DNA from: Stichopus chloronotus
Taxonomy: Eukaryota > Echinodermata > Holothuroidea > Aspidochirotida > Stichopodidae
DNA length: 64,000 bases
Direction of reading: 5' to 3'
NCBI GenBank assembly: GCA_021234535.1
Contig: CM037829.1
Location: 31,778,962 to 31,842,961 of the forward strand
Numbering within the stretch: position 1 is the stretch's first letter; each line of letters begins with the position of its first letter. The notes beneath the pieces are model-generated. The model was not told the DNA's origin, made no database searches, and saw nothing but the letters and a program-made list of their open reading frames with translations. Shown here piece by piece: positions 63,801 through 64,000 of this stretch. The translations under genes and the position numbers were made by a program.

Positions 63801-63916
63801 TGAATCCGTTGATTCAGTTGTTGGTCGGTAACGAGATCAAGTCTCCTGGGATTCATTACATGTTGCTGGATGTCATGGTCGTCATCTTCGGTTGGGCGGA
63901 GAAAGCGATCCCCGAA
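724..63916 (+). CDS. PRKDC: DNA-dependent protein kinase catalytic subunit (DNA-PKcs), internal part, 40 coding exons
   Basis: DNA-PKcs is the nuclear PI3K-like Ser/Thr kinase that Ku70/80 recruits to DNA ends in non-homologous end joining. Seen: forty GT-AG bounded exons whose phases agree at every junction give about 1,832 codons that align along the human protein (recalled, roughly residues 345 to 2200). Very conserved blocks include [37 protein letters not shown] and NRHECM-like NQHECM. The encoded region is the N-terminal HEAT arm and the circular cradle, with no catalytic residues. The start codon and earlier exons lie left of the window; FAT, kinase and FATC lie to the right. Introns are mostly 0.2-2.2 kb except intron 22 (19.3 kb). 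One expected block of about 41 residues between exons 24 and 25 was not found. No frameshift or premature stop was seen, so the gene looks functional. Individual exons are listed below. Confidence 0.96.
820..1428. other. PRKDC intron 1, nothing recognised
   Basis: AT-rich intron without recognisable coding, RNA or repeat content apart from a short G run near 1071. Confidence 0.6.
1429..1511 (+). CDS. PRKDC: PRKDC exon 2 of window
   Basis: Acceptor ttgttttcag, donor gtgagt, starts in phase 0 and ends with two bases of a Gln codon. It reads [15 protein letters not shown] then QRSEQLFLQ, matching human PCK...DVDFMYVELIQRCKQMFL. It continues the HEAT arm directly from exon 1. Confidence 0.92.
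2504..2716. repeat. degenerate minisatellite in PRKDC intron 2
   Basis: Units of about 25-30 bp built on aaagtgctacacaaac...gaag recur from 2505 on. A longer block, acacaagtttgaaaatgcatagcaacaat, occurs twice (about 2581-2611 and 2688-2716), showing a higher-order duplication. The rest of intron 2 (1512-2931) holds only a poly-A run (about 1878-1896). Confidence 0.7.
2932..3016 (+). CDS. PRKDC: PRKDC exon 3 of window
   Basis: Acceptor ccttctcctag, donor gtaagt. One base completes the Gln codon, then 28 codons. It carries [18 protein letters not shown], corresponding to human DDRVYQMPSFLQSVASVL. It ends in phase 0. Confidence 0.9.
3017..3742. other. PRKDC intron 3, nothing recognised
   Basis: No gene, RNA or clear repeat seen. 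Short frames here have stops and no splice context. Confidence 0.55.
3743..3911 (+). CDS. PRKDC: PRKDC exon 4 of window
   Basis: Acceptor tcctgtcttag, donor gttagt, 56 codons plus one base. It reads [12 protein letters not shown] ... [13 protein letters not shown] ... KGTSLQQF, aligned to human VPEVYTPVLEHL ... [21 protein letters not shown]. It forms a HEAT helix pair of the N-terminal arm. Confidence 0.93.
4187..4236 (+). CDS. PRKDC: PRKDC exon 5 of window
   Basis: Small 50-bp exon with acceptor ctttttcag and donor gtaagc. Two bases complete a Val codon shared with exon 4, then [16 protein letters not shown], matching human VVHQGLIRICSKPVVLPKG. It ends in phase 0. Confidence 0.9.
4237..6434. 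other. PRKDC intron 5, GT-rich stretch and unclassified sequence
   Basis: 4270-4410 is a degenerate GT-rich tract (tgtgtgtttgtatg and relatives). Around 5400-5470 the phrase attcgttta(t/c)gaaacattaca occurs twice about 55 bp apart. An A11 run lies at 4970. No exon with homology was found. Confidence 0.55.
6435..6560 (+). CDS. PRKDC: PRKDC exon 6 of window, acidic linker
   Basis: 42 codons, phase 0 to 0, donor gtgaga. The acceptor is weak (cctgtgaag). The first half is very acidic ([11 protein letters not shown]), where the human protein has the shorter SESED-type linker. The second half, [14 protein letters not shown], matches human PTYKDYVDLFRHLL. The 5' boundary is less certain because of the weak polypyrimidine tract. 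Confidence 0.85.
6919..7215. repeat. tandem duplication of about 180 bp next to exon 7
   Basis: The block running from catctacctat through atctcat to gcattttattgacctgcaaa occurs at 6919-7030 and again at 7099-7210. Spacing is about 180 bp with many substitutions. It ends about 40 bp before the exon 7 acceptor. Confidence 0.75.
7249..7392 (+). CDS. PRKDC: PRKDC exon 7 of window
   Basis: Acceptor tgccgtctag, donor gtaact, 48 codons in phase 0. It carries [18 protein letters not shown], aligned to human LYDEFVKSVLKIVEKLDL. A tandem duplication of about 180 bp sits immediately upstream in the intron. Confidence 0.92.
7393..8898. other. PRKDC intron 7, nothing recognised
   Basis: A short GT-rich patch at about 7916-7955 is the only structure noticed. 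Short frames (for example near 8237-8488) lack homology and splice support. Confidence 0.55.
8899..9020 (+). CDS. PRKDC: PRKDC exon 8 of window
   Basis: Acceptor aaatatttcag, donor gtaagc, 40 codons plus two bases of an Arg codon. A low-complexity Ser/Thr-rich start is followed by [16 protein letters not shown], matching human [17 protein letters not shown]. Confidence 0.94.
9021..10277. other. PRKDC intron 8, G14 homopolymer
   Basis: A run of 14 G lies at 9511-9524 and an A run at about 9580. Nothing else recognised. Confidence 0.55.
10278..10437 (+). CDS. PRKDC: PRKDC exon 9 of window
   Basis: Acceptor cttctgacag, donor gtatta. One base completes Arg, then 53 codons. It includes [17 protein letters not shown] and [11 protein letters not shown], near-identical to human [29 protein letters not shown]. 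It is one of the best conserved exons here. Confidence 0.96.
10985..11227 (+). CDS. PRKDC: PRKDC exon 10 of window
   Basis: Longest exon seen: 81 codons, phase 0 to 0, acceptor atgtttacag, donor gtatgt. The first about 27 residues form a Glu/Asp-rich loop ([17 protein letters not shown]) longer than in human. After it come [25 protein letters not shown] and VPALQ, matching human CFALFVKFGKEVAV, QYKDELLASCL and YVPALQ. Confidence 0.96.
11439..11601 (+). CDS. PRKDC: PRKDC exon 11 of window
   Basis: Acceptor gtctctcaacag, donor gtgctt, 54 codons plus one base. It reads [16 protein letters not shown] and [15 protein letters not shown], matching human AFKLGLSYTPLAEVG and ILPCLDGYLKTSALS. Confidence 0.93.
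11602..12478. other. PRKDC intron 11, G13 homopolymer
   Basis: A run of 13 G lies at 11641-11653 and A9-10 near 11750. The open frame upstream of exon 12 (from about 12340) has no homology before the acceptor. Confidence 0.55.
12479..12591 (+). CDS. PRKDC: PRKDC exon 12 of window
   Basis: Acceptor cattgtatag, donor gtagtt. Two bases complete Asp, then 37 codons. [17 protein letters not shown] aligns to the human KVVLKHLKKTKNLSSNE segment; the first half ([11 protein letters not shown]) is poorly conserved. Phase agreement on both sides supports it. A LINE remnant fills the next intron. Confidence 0.82.
12730..13200 (+). pseudogene. decayed 3' end of a LINE (non-LTR retrotransposon) reverse transcriptase frame
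   Basis: In PRKDC intron 12, shifting + frames read [30 protein letters not shown] and KLRWVG. Then comes a stop, followed by [32 protein letters not shown] and [19 protein letters not shown]. This is the order of the typical LINE C-terminal tail: (LYGAE-W), RTE-RMIRWMCGV, GRLRWFGHV-RKED, GRPK-TW and EDAQDR-KWR. Stops and frameshifts show it is dead. Confidence 0.65.
13442..13631 (+). CDS. PRKDC: PRKDC exon 13 of window
   Basis: Acceptor tttatattgtag, donor gtgaat, 63 codons plus one base. It contains [29 protein letters not shown] and MKPTIFL, near-identical to human VVQMLGSLGGQIN, YVAWDREKRLSFAVPF and MKPVIFL. Confidence 0.96.
13632..14797. other. PRKDC intron 13, nothing recognised
   Basis: A short GT-rich patch at 13690-13722 and a repeated cacatgagactttcc phrase near 13910. 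No gene seen. Confidence 0.5.
14798..14856 (+). CDS. PRKDC: PRKDC exon 14 of window
   Basis: Small 59-bp exon, acceptor tattgcag, donor gtattc. Two bases complete Asp, then [19 protein letters not shown], matching human VFLPRVTELALTASDRQTK. It ends in phase 0. Confidence 0.93.
15065..15148 (+). CDS. PRKDC: PRKDC exon 15 of window
   Basis: Acceptor tggaaacag, donor gtaaat, 28 codons, phase 0 to 0. [20 protein letters not shown] matches human [20 protein letters not shown]. Confidence 0.93.
15149..16329. other. PRKDC intron 15, nothing assigned
   Basis: 15180-15410 is more GC-rich than its surroundings and open on the minus strand for 77 codons, but shows no recognisable domain. It may be an old repeat. 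Confidence 0.4.
16330..16453 (+). CDS. PRKDC: PRKDC exon 16 of window
   Basis: Acceptor tctctttcag, donor gtgagt, 41 codons plus one base. It reads [18 protein letters not shown] and [14 protein letters not shown], near-identical to human LYKRTFPVLLRLACDVDQ and LYEPLVMQLIHWFT. Confidence 0.96.
16454..18362. other. PRKDC introns 16-17, nothing recognised outside exon 17
   Basis: Both introns flanking exon 17 (17572-17723) are AT-rich and featureless to my reading. Confidence 0.5.
17572..17723 (+). CDS. PRKDC: PRKDC exon 17 of window
   Basis: Acceptor catttttgcag, donor gtaagg, two bases plus 50 codons. [19 protein letters not shown] and [11 protein letters not shown] match human NKKFESQDTVALLEAILDG and [11 protein letters not shown]. 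It is highly diagnostic of DNA-PKcs. Confidence 0.97.
18363..18490 (+). CDS. PRKDC: PRKDC exon 18 of window
   Basis: Acceptor ttttcttcag, donor gtatgt, 42 codons plus two bases of Arg. [20 protein letters not shown] and [12 protein letters not shown] match human [20 protein letters not shown] and RLGASLAFNNIY. Confidence 0.97.
19099..19171. repeat. short direct repeats ((c)atgtgatgtc) near the exon 19 acceptor
   Basis: About seven imperfect copies of a 10-11 bp unit (ccatgtgatgt, then acatgtgatgtc variants) end about 30 bp before exon 19. The remainder of intron 18 (18491-19098) shows nothing recognisable. Confidence 0.8.
19201..19295 (+). CDS. PRKDC: PRKDC exon 19 of window
   Basis: Acceptor tttccttccag, donor gtaagt. 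One base completes Arg, then [14 protein letters not shown] and [13 protein letters not shown] (the Gly is split), matching human EEESLVEQFVFEAL and SLALAHADEKSLG. An 11-bp direct-repeat tract ends about 30 bp upstream of the acceptor. Confidence 0.95.
19296..20685. other. PRKDC intron 19, nothing recognised
   Basis: The frame that follows exon 19 stays open to about 19540 but loses all similarity to DNA-PKcs after the donor. No other structure noted. Confidence 0.5.
20686..20788 (+). CDS. PRKDC: PRKDC exon 20 of window
   Basis: Acceptor tttatgatag, donor gtaagc. Two bases, 33 codons, then two bases of Gly. [20 protein letters not shown] aligns to the human [20 protein letters not shown] segment. 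Phases fit both neighbours. Confidence 0.9.
20815..20905. repeat. two-copy direct repeat of about 45 bp
   Basis: cacattgtt(g/a)gaa(t/c)ttcagtgta, followed by cagagtgtctgtgt or cacagtatttctgtct, then a third partial ttcattgttgg-like end. It sits just after exon 20. Further on in intron 20, 21735-21840 has several loose copies of acaactac/tatcag. Confidence 0.55.
22093..22226 (+). CDS. PRKDC: PRKDC exon 21 of window
   Basis: Acceptor tttattcacag, donor gtatcc. It contains [18 protein letters not shown] and SSVLPG, matching human LVKWLLAHCGRPQTECRHK and VPLLPG. Confidence 0.95.
22227..23261. other. PRKDC intron 21, nothing assigned
   Basis: A GT-rich patch at 22470-22515. A 102-codon minus-strand frame overlaps it (22405-22713) without recognisable domain. 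Confidence 0.45.
23262..23331 (+). CDS. PRKDC: PRKDC exon 22 of window
   Basis: 70-bp exon, acceptor ttttataacag, donor gtgagt. [20 protein letters not shown] matches human [20 protein letters not shown]. It ends in an Arg codon split across the 19.3-kb intron that follows. Confidence 0.93.
23592..23850. repeat. 48-bp minisatellite, first array
   Basis: About five degenerate units of 48 bp with core atggtatctgtttgtgactg(a/t)taggctgcagtagggag run through this stretch. The same unit reappears at 24940-25145. Confidence 0.8.
24940..25145. repeat. 48-bp minisatellite, second array
   Basis: About four degenerate units (ggtatctgtttgtgactggtaggttatagtcgggagactcaactgttt-like) of the same family as 23592-23850, about 1.1 kb away. 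The stretch between them (23851-24939) holds a G12 run (23883-23894) and unassigned sequence. Confidence 0.8.
28201..29603 (-). CDS. leucine-rich repeat type I membrane protein nested in the giant PRKDC intron
   Basis: Intact 463-codon frame on the minus strand, ATG at 29592, stop TAG at 28201. Seen: hydrophobic N-terminal signal (residues about 5-25); LRRNT cysteines (C28, C32, C34, C41); about eight to nine 24-residue LRRs (about 57-278); LRRCT with the typical [12 protein letters not shown] (289-300) and further cysteines C312, C318, C339; a second cysteine pair (C351, C362); a Ser/Thr/Pro-rich stalk (about 367-397); one membrane helix (about 399-420); and a 43-residue cytoplasmic tail with YFNI and YENC tyrosine motifs. 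Seven or so N-X-S/T sites lie outside the membrane. The ATG is 11 bases after a strong minus-strand acceptor (ttctttcacccctttccttttgcag, AG at 29604-29605), so an untranslated 5' exon probably lies at higher coordinates. Family knowledge: such LRR-LRRCT-TM proteins act in adhesion or recognition. I cannot assign an ortholog or a ligand. Confidence 0.9.
29950..30215. repeat. degenerate minisatellite upstream of the LRR gene
   Basis: Around nine loose copies of a unit of about 25-33 bp with core acattaatgttagaagtacat. It lies about 350 bp beyond the 5' acceptor of the LRR coding exon, in that gene's presumed first intron. Confidence 0.7.
35450..35926. mobile_element. putative TTAA-type MITE
   Basis: ttaaagggacacattcag at 35450-35467 faces ctgaaggtgtcccttattttaa at about 35908-35928. 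The termini are imperfect inverted repeats of about 17 bp beginning next to TTAA. No coding capacity. Only the ends were compared, so the boundaries are approximate. Confidence 0.5.
38072..38420 (+). mobile_element. unclassified interspersed repeat, copy A
   Basis: Shares ordered blocks with the copies at 41604-41990 (opposite strand) and 45846-46192: ggaaatattg, then a gttttacag-like block, tcttgtcaagaaataagctttcacagatagaaat, tttatccaaa, ataatgcatct, tgtataatgttttga, gatgaggct and a closing tttattggtaagactgactggtt. Noncoding. Confidence 0.65.
39421..39830 (-). mobile_element. 3' end of a CR1/L2-like LINE with tetranucleotide tail
   Basis: Minus-strand frame (39616-39807) reads [17 protein letters not shown], then [13 protein letters not shown], then [10 protein letters not shown]. 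This is the characteristic end of the reverse transcriptase frame in CR1/L2/Jockey-type LINEs (pattern PK-WN-LP..i+....FK..LK..LF). It is followed on the same strand by a UTR of about 130 bp and a tail of gttc/cttc/attc tetranucleotides (39486 down to 39421). It is 5'-truncated, as usual for LINEs. Confidence 0.75.
41604..41990 (-). mobile_element. unclassified interspersed repeat, copy B
   Basis: Read on the minus strand it starts ttaaagggaaatattg at 41990 and contains tcaaaataaggaaggac, tttcaagaaacaagtttctcatag, tttgttcacccaaacttttcaaaa, gcataatgtttt and attgatgagactgaatggtttaacaat. The same order is found in copies A and C. TTAA occurs at both suggested ends. Confidence 0.65.
42641..42828 (+). 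CDS. PRKDC: PRKDC exon 23 of window
   Basis: Acceptor ttttgtttacag, donor gtcagt. One base completes the Arg begun in exon 22, then [13 protein letters not shown], followed by [20 protein letters not shown], matching human FEGGGCGQPSG and [20 protein letters not shown]. The perfect match of phase and FEGGG motif shows that exons 22 and 23 are adjacent in the mRNA despite the giant intron. Confidence 0.95.
42829..44220. other. PRKDC intron 23, nothing recognised
   Basis: A T12 run near 43828 and a short gtgtgtgtgtgt patch at about 43963. A 108-codon frame at 42993-43319 has no homology. Confidence 0.5.
44221..44444 (+). CDS. PRKDC: PRKDC exon 24 of window
   Basis: Acceptor actttatcttcag, donor gtacgt, two bases plus 74 codons. 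It reads [20 protein letters not shown], matching human [20 protein letters not shown]. It ends in phase 0 at the position where human continues with KDLCNTHL; that block is not found in the next intron. Confidence 0.95.
44445..46930. other. PRKDC intron 24, expected exon not found
   Basis: Human DNA-PKcs has about 41 more residues (KDLCNTHL through PDVCVN) between the parts encoded by exons 24 and 25. No frame in this intron shows them. The most intron-like candidate, after tttttacag at 44776, hits a stop after about 20 codons and has no donor. The intron carries repeat copy C (45846-46192). Confidence 0.6.
45846..46192 (+). mobile_element. unclassified interspersed repeat, copy C (TTAA-bounded)
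   Basis: Starts ttaaaggaaaat and ends ctccctttaa, so short inverted ends flanked by TTAA. Inside: tagaatggtag, attcaaagtaaggaaggac, gtgaagaagtaagtttctcacag, ttgttcacccagactttcaaaa, tgcatgatgttatga and attgatgagagtgaatggtttaacaat, matching copies A and B. Noncoding. Confidence 0.65.
46931..47025 (+). CDS. PRKDC: PRKDC exon 25 of window
   Basis: Acceptor tttcttcttccag, donor gtcaga, 31 codons plus two bases. [18 protein letters not shown] and SDIARRI correspond to the diverged human [26 protein letters not shown]. The match is weak on its own, but the phase fits exon 26 exactly. Confidence 0.8.
47284..47876. mobile_element. TTAA-bounded MITE-like element of about 590 bp
   Basis: ttaaaggagaagg at 47284-47296 is the exact reverse complement of ccttctcctttaa at 47864-47876. 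No protein is encoded. It lies inside intron 25, ending about 40 bp before exon 26, so it supplies part of the polypyrimidine environment upstream of that acceptor. Remaining parts of intron 25 (47026-47283) show nothing. Confidence 0.7.
47915..48044 (+). CDS. PRKDC: PRKDC exon 26 of window
   Basis: Acceptor tttttgcacag, donor gtaagt. One base completes Arg, then 43 codons including [18 protein letters not shown], which aligns to human RLAAVVSACKQLHRAGLL. A TTAA-bounded repeat ends about 40 bp upstream. Confidence 0.85.
48409..48558 (+). CDS. PRKDC: PRKDC exon 27 of window
   Basis: Acceptor tatcttgacag, donor gtttga, 50 codons, phase 0 to 0. [15 protein letters not shown] and [13 protein letters not shown] correspond to human LLSLVYKGIAPGDE and LASGLLELAFAFG. 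Confidence 0.88.
48559..50284. other. PRKDC introns 27 and 28, nothing recognised
   Basis: AT-rich introns on both sides of exon 28 (49153-49388). Intron 26 (48045-48408) is likewise empty. Confidence 0.5.
49153..49388 (+). CDS. PRKDC: PRKDC exon 28 of window
   Basis: Acceptor cctttgtctag, donor gtttgt, 78 codons plus two bases. It is less conserved; [18 protein letters not shown] matches human VLNGMLDQSFRERANQKH, and the hydrophobic pattern before it follows the human helices. Phases agree on both sides. Confidence 0.88.
50285..50408 (+). CDS. PRKDC: PRKDC exon 29 of window
   Basis: Acceptor ctattttcag, donor gtgaaa. One base plus 41 codons. [20 protein letters not shown] and [11 protein letters not shown] match human LQHWKKC...SPLETKMAVL and LLAKILQIDSS. 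Confidence 0.9.
50409..51640. other. PRKDC intron 29, C-rich duplicated patch
   Basis: The phrase tccatgccagtgcacca occurs at about 50969 and 51147 inside a C-rich stretch (50940-51180), suggesting a tandem duplication of about 178 bp. Otherwise nothing. Confidence 0.5.
51641..51798 (+). CDS. PRKDC: PRKDC exon 30 of window
   Basis: Acceptor tctttttttag, donor gtgagg, 52 codons plus two bases. [28 protein letters not shown] and LR correspond to human [28 protein letters not shown] and LRR. Confidence 0.9.
51799..53415. other. PRKDC intron 30, nothing recognised
   Basis: No gene or clear repeat in this stretch. Intron 31 (53519-54113) is also featureless. Confidence 0.5.
53416..53518 (+). CDS. 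PRKDC: PRKDC exon 31 of window
   Basis: Acceptor cttcaaatgcag, donor gtcagt. One base plus 34 codons. [18 protein letters not shown] and [10 protein letters not shown] match human RVLEQLIVAHFPMQSREF and FNNYVDCMKK. Confidence 0.95.
54114..54241 (+). CDS. PRKDC: PRKDC exon 32 of window
   Basis: Acceptor attttcttgcag, donor gtgaga, 42 codons plus two bases. It contains [15 protein letters not shown], matching human EVLCREQQHVMEELF. Confidence 0.93.
54611..54862 (-). mobile_element. tRNA-derived SINE
   Basis: Read on the minus strand from about 54862: ggtcacctaatggttgttgaggcatc (A-box-like), cagacttgtaattctg (anticodon-arm-like stem and loop) and gggtttgacacc (B-box-like, compare GGTTCGANTCC). 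After a body of about 130 bp comes aaaagtgctgtg...gagtgctatatgaatgaactc, then a tail of attattgttattattg. This head-body-tail order is that of a tRNA-related SINE, and the gcgctatataaat-type end is common in deuterostome SINEs. The boxes are degenerate, so it is old. Confidence 0.65.
55409..55616 (+). CDS. PRKDC: PRKDC exon 33 of window
   Basis: Acceptor gtctatcctag, donor gtgaga. One base plus 69 codons. [20 protein letters not shown] and [16 protein letters not shown] align to human [20 protein letters not shown] and FSTIVVDAIDVLKSRF. It is noticeably more GC-rich than the surrounding introns. Confidence 0.92.
55617..57137. other. PRKDC intron 33, short CAC-rich repeat
   Basis: 56872-56960 has loose repeats of acaccagcacc(t/a)ct and catcagtaccc. 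Nothing else recognised. Intron 32 (54242-55408) outside the SINE is empty. Confidence 0.5.
57138..57316 (+). CDS. PRKDC: PRKDC exon 34 of window
   Basis: Acceptor gtgtctttacag, donor gttagt, 59 codons plus two bases of a Lys codon. [20 protein letters not shown] and [10 protein letters not shown] match human [20 protein letters not shown] and GNELTKTLIK. Confidence 0.93.
57743..57968. repeat. agcatagcaagat minisatellite
   Basis: About 18 imperfect copies of a 10-14 bp unit (agcatagcaagat, agcatcacaa, aacacaagat) in PRKDC intron 34. The stop-free minus-strand frame over it is a by-product of the repeat. The rest of intron 34 (57317-58788) shows nothing. Confidence 0.8.
58789..58957 (+). CDS. 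PRKDC: PRKDC exon 35 of window
   Basis: Acceptor catttttcag, donor gtgatt. One base plus 56 codons. [20 protein letters not shown] and [11 protein letters not shown] match human [20 protein letters not shown] and KFYQGFLFSEK. It ends in phase 0. Confidence 0.96.
58984..59362. repeat. degenerate minisatellite of about 40 bp in PRKDC intron 35
   Basis: About nine loose units with core tatgtgaaagctattggactnntgggatatcac follow each other directly after exon 35. Unit length varies from about 35 to 45 bp. Confidence 0.75.
59546..59563 (+). CDS. PRKDC: possible 18-bp in-frame cassette micro-exon of PRKDC
   Basis: Between exons 35 and 36 (both phase 0) sits 18 bp with a good acceptor (ttatgttttgcag) and a donor-like gtaaat. 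It would add six residues (MLLLRK) without breaking the frame. Without it, exons 35 and 36 already align to human with no length change. It would therefore be a lineage-specific or alternative insertion, or simply a chance pair of splice-like sites. Confidence 0.25.
59666..59807 (+). CDS. PRKDC: PRKDC exon 36 of window
   Basis: Acceptor ataacttttcag, donor gtaaga, 47 codons plus one base. [20 protein letters not shown] and PIERKRKF match human [21 protein letters not shown] and PMERKKKY. Confidence 0.95.
59808..61066. other. PRKDC intron 36, nothing recognised
   Basis: An 84-codon minus-strand frame (60636-60890) has no start context or homology that I recognise. A direct repeat gtcagtcaaatttgacagtcaaatttg lies at about 60618. 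Confidence 0.45.
61067..61233 (+). CDS. PRKDC: PRKDC exon 37 of window, S-Q autophosphorylation-cluster segment
   Basis: 55 codons preceded by two bases; donor gtagta. The acceptor is weak (tttctgaaaag). [20 protein letters not shown] matches human [21 protein letters not shown]. Downstream are ISQ and HSQ, S-Q dipeptides in the stretch where human DNA-PKcs has the Ser2056 (PQR) autophosphorylation cluster. SSQ near the start is a third S-Q. Which serine is modified is an inference from position only. Confidence 0.93.
61234..62588. other. PRKDC introns 37 and 38, (GAT)n microsatellite
   Basis: A run of about nine gat units lies at 62353-62379 in intron 38. Intron 37 (61234-61852) is empty apart from an A8-9 run. 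Confidence 0.6.
61853..61990 (+). CDS. PRKDC: PRKDC exon 38 of window
   Basis: Acceptor gtgaattgtcag, donor gtgaag, 46 codons, phase 0 to 0. [20 protein letters not shown] and LRHMM match human [20 protein letters not shown] and VKHMH. Confidence 0.96.
62589..62708 (+). CDS. PRKDC: PRKDC exon 39 of window
   Basis: Acceptor ttggttccaag, donor gtactg, 40 codons, phase 0 to 0. [16 protein letters not shown] and [14 protein letters not shown] match human DLPSWMKFLHGKLGNP and LNIRLFLAKLVINT. Confidence 0.95.
62783..63240. repeat. 32-bp minisatellite in PRKDC intron 39
   Basis: About 14 units of cagcagtgttctgtgtatggtgttatgtaaca, 32 bp each, with variants (gtaacaca versus gttttaaag ends) that recur in order, indicating unequal exchange. 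No coding meaning; the small frames across it on both strands are artefacts of the period. 63241-63772 holds nothing recognised. Confidence 0.9.
63773..63916 (+). CDS. PRKDC: PRKDC exon 40 of window (last one visible)
   Basis: Acceptor ttctttttcag, donor gtaagt, 48 codons, phase 0 to 0. [17 protein letters not shown] and [20 protein letters not shown] match human FRPYAKHWLSPLLQLAA and [20 protein letters not shown]. The gene continues beyond the right edge. Confidence 0.95.
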
Positions 63917-64000
63917 GTAAGTCAATCGACTCATCTCCGGATGTATTGTCGCACCGTTGGGGGATAGACTTACGTTTGTGTGAATAGCGAATGAAAGCTG

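Overview
The window is animal (eukaryotic) genomic DNA. It is AT-rich, has spliced genes with GT-AG introns, and carries many degenerate repeats. It is dominated by one gene on the + strand. Forty short coding exons (724 to 63916, 5,496 coding bases, about 1,832 codons) join in a consistent reading phase, with one gap, into the N-terminal HEAT-repeat and circular-cradle part of DNA-dependent protein kinase catalytic subunit (PRKDC, DNA-PKcs). By recall of the human protein (about 4,128 residues), they cover roughly residues 345 to 2200. The start codon and first exons lie left of the window. The FAT, kinase and FATC regions lie to the right. The proteins are clearly orthologous but well diverged from vertebrates. 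Together with the SINE, LINE and MITE-like repeats, this suggests an invertebrate deuterostome (echinoderm-like or hemichordate-like). The species cannot be fixed from the sequence.

Layout: 1-421 is a long fold-back repeat. From 724 to 23331, 22 PRKDC exons are spaced by introns of about 0.2-2.2 kb, which hold minisatellites and a decayed LINE 3' end (12730-13200). From 23332 to 42640 lies one giant intron of 19.3 kb. It contains a second gene on the opposite strand (28201-29603), an intact single-coding-exon type I membrane protein with leucine-rich repeats. The same intron holds two arrays of a 48-bp minisatellite, a CR1/L2-like LINE 3' end with a tetranucleotide tail (39421-39830), and members of a small TTAA-flanked repeat family. 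From 42641 to 63916, 18 more PRKDC exons follow. Their introns hold a tRNA-derived SINE (54611-54862), further MITE-like elements and several minisatellites, the clearest being a 32-bp array at 62783-63240.

DNA-PKcs is the kinase recruited by Ku to DNA double-strand breaks for non-homologous end joining. The part encoded here is the alpha-solenoid scaffold, including the segment that carries the S-Q autophosphorylation (PQR) cluster in humans. The nested LRR gene has no evident functional link to it. No wholly new system is evident. The points most worth a second look are the nested LRR gene, an exon of about 41 residues that I cannot find between 44444 and 46931, a possible 18-bp cassette micro-exon (59546-59563), and an unclassified repeat family with three local copies.
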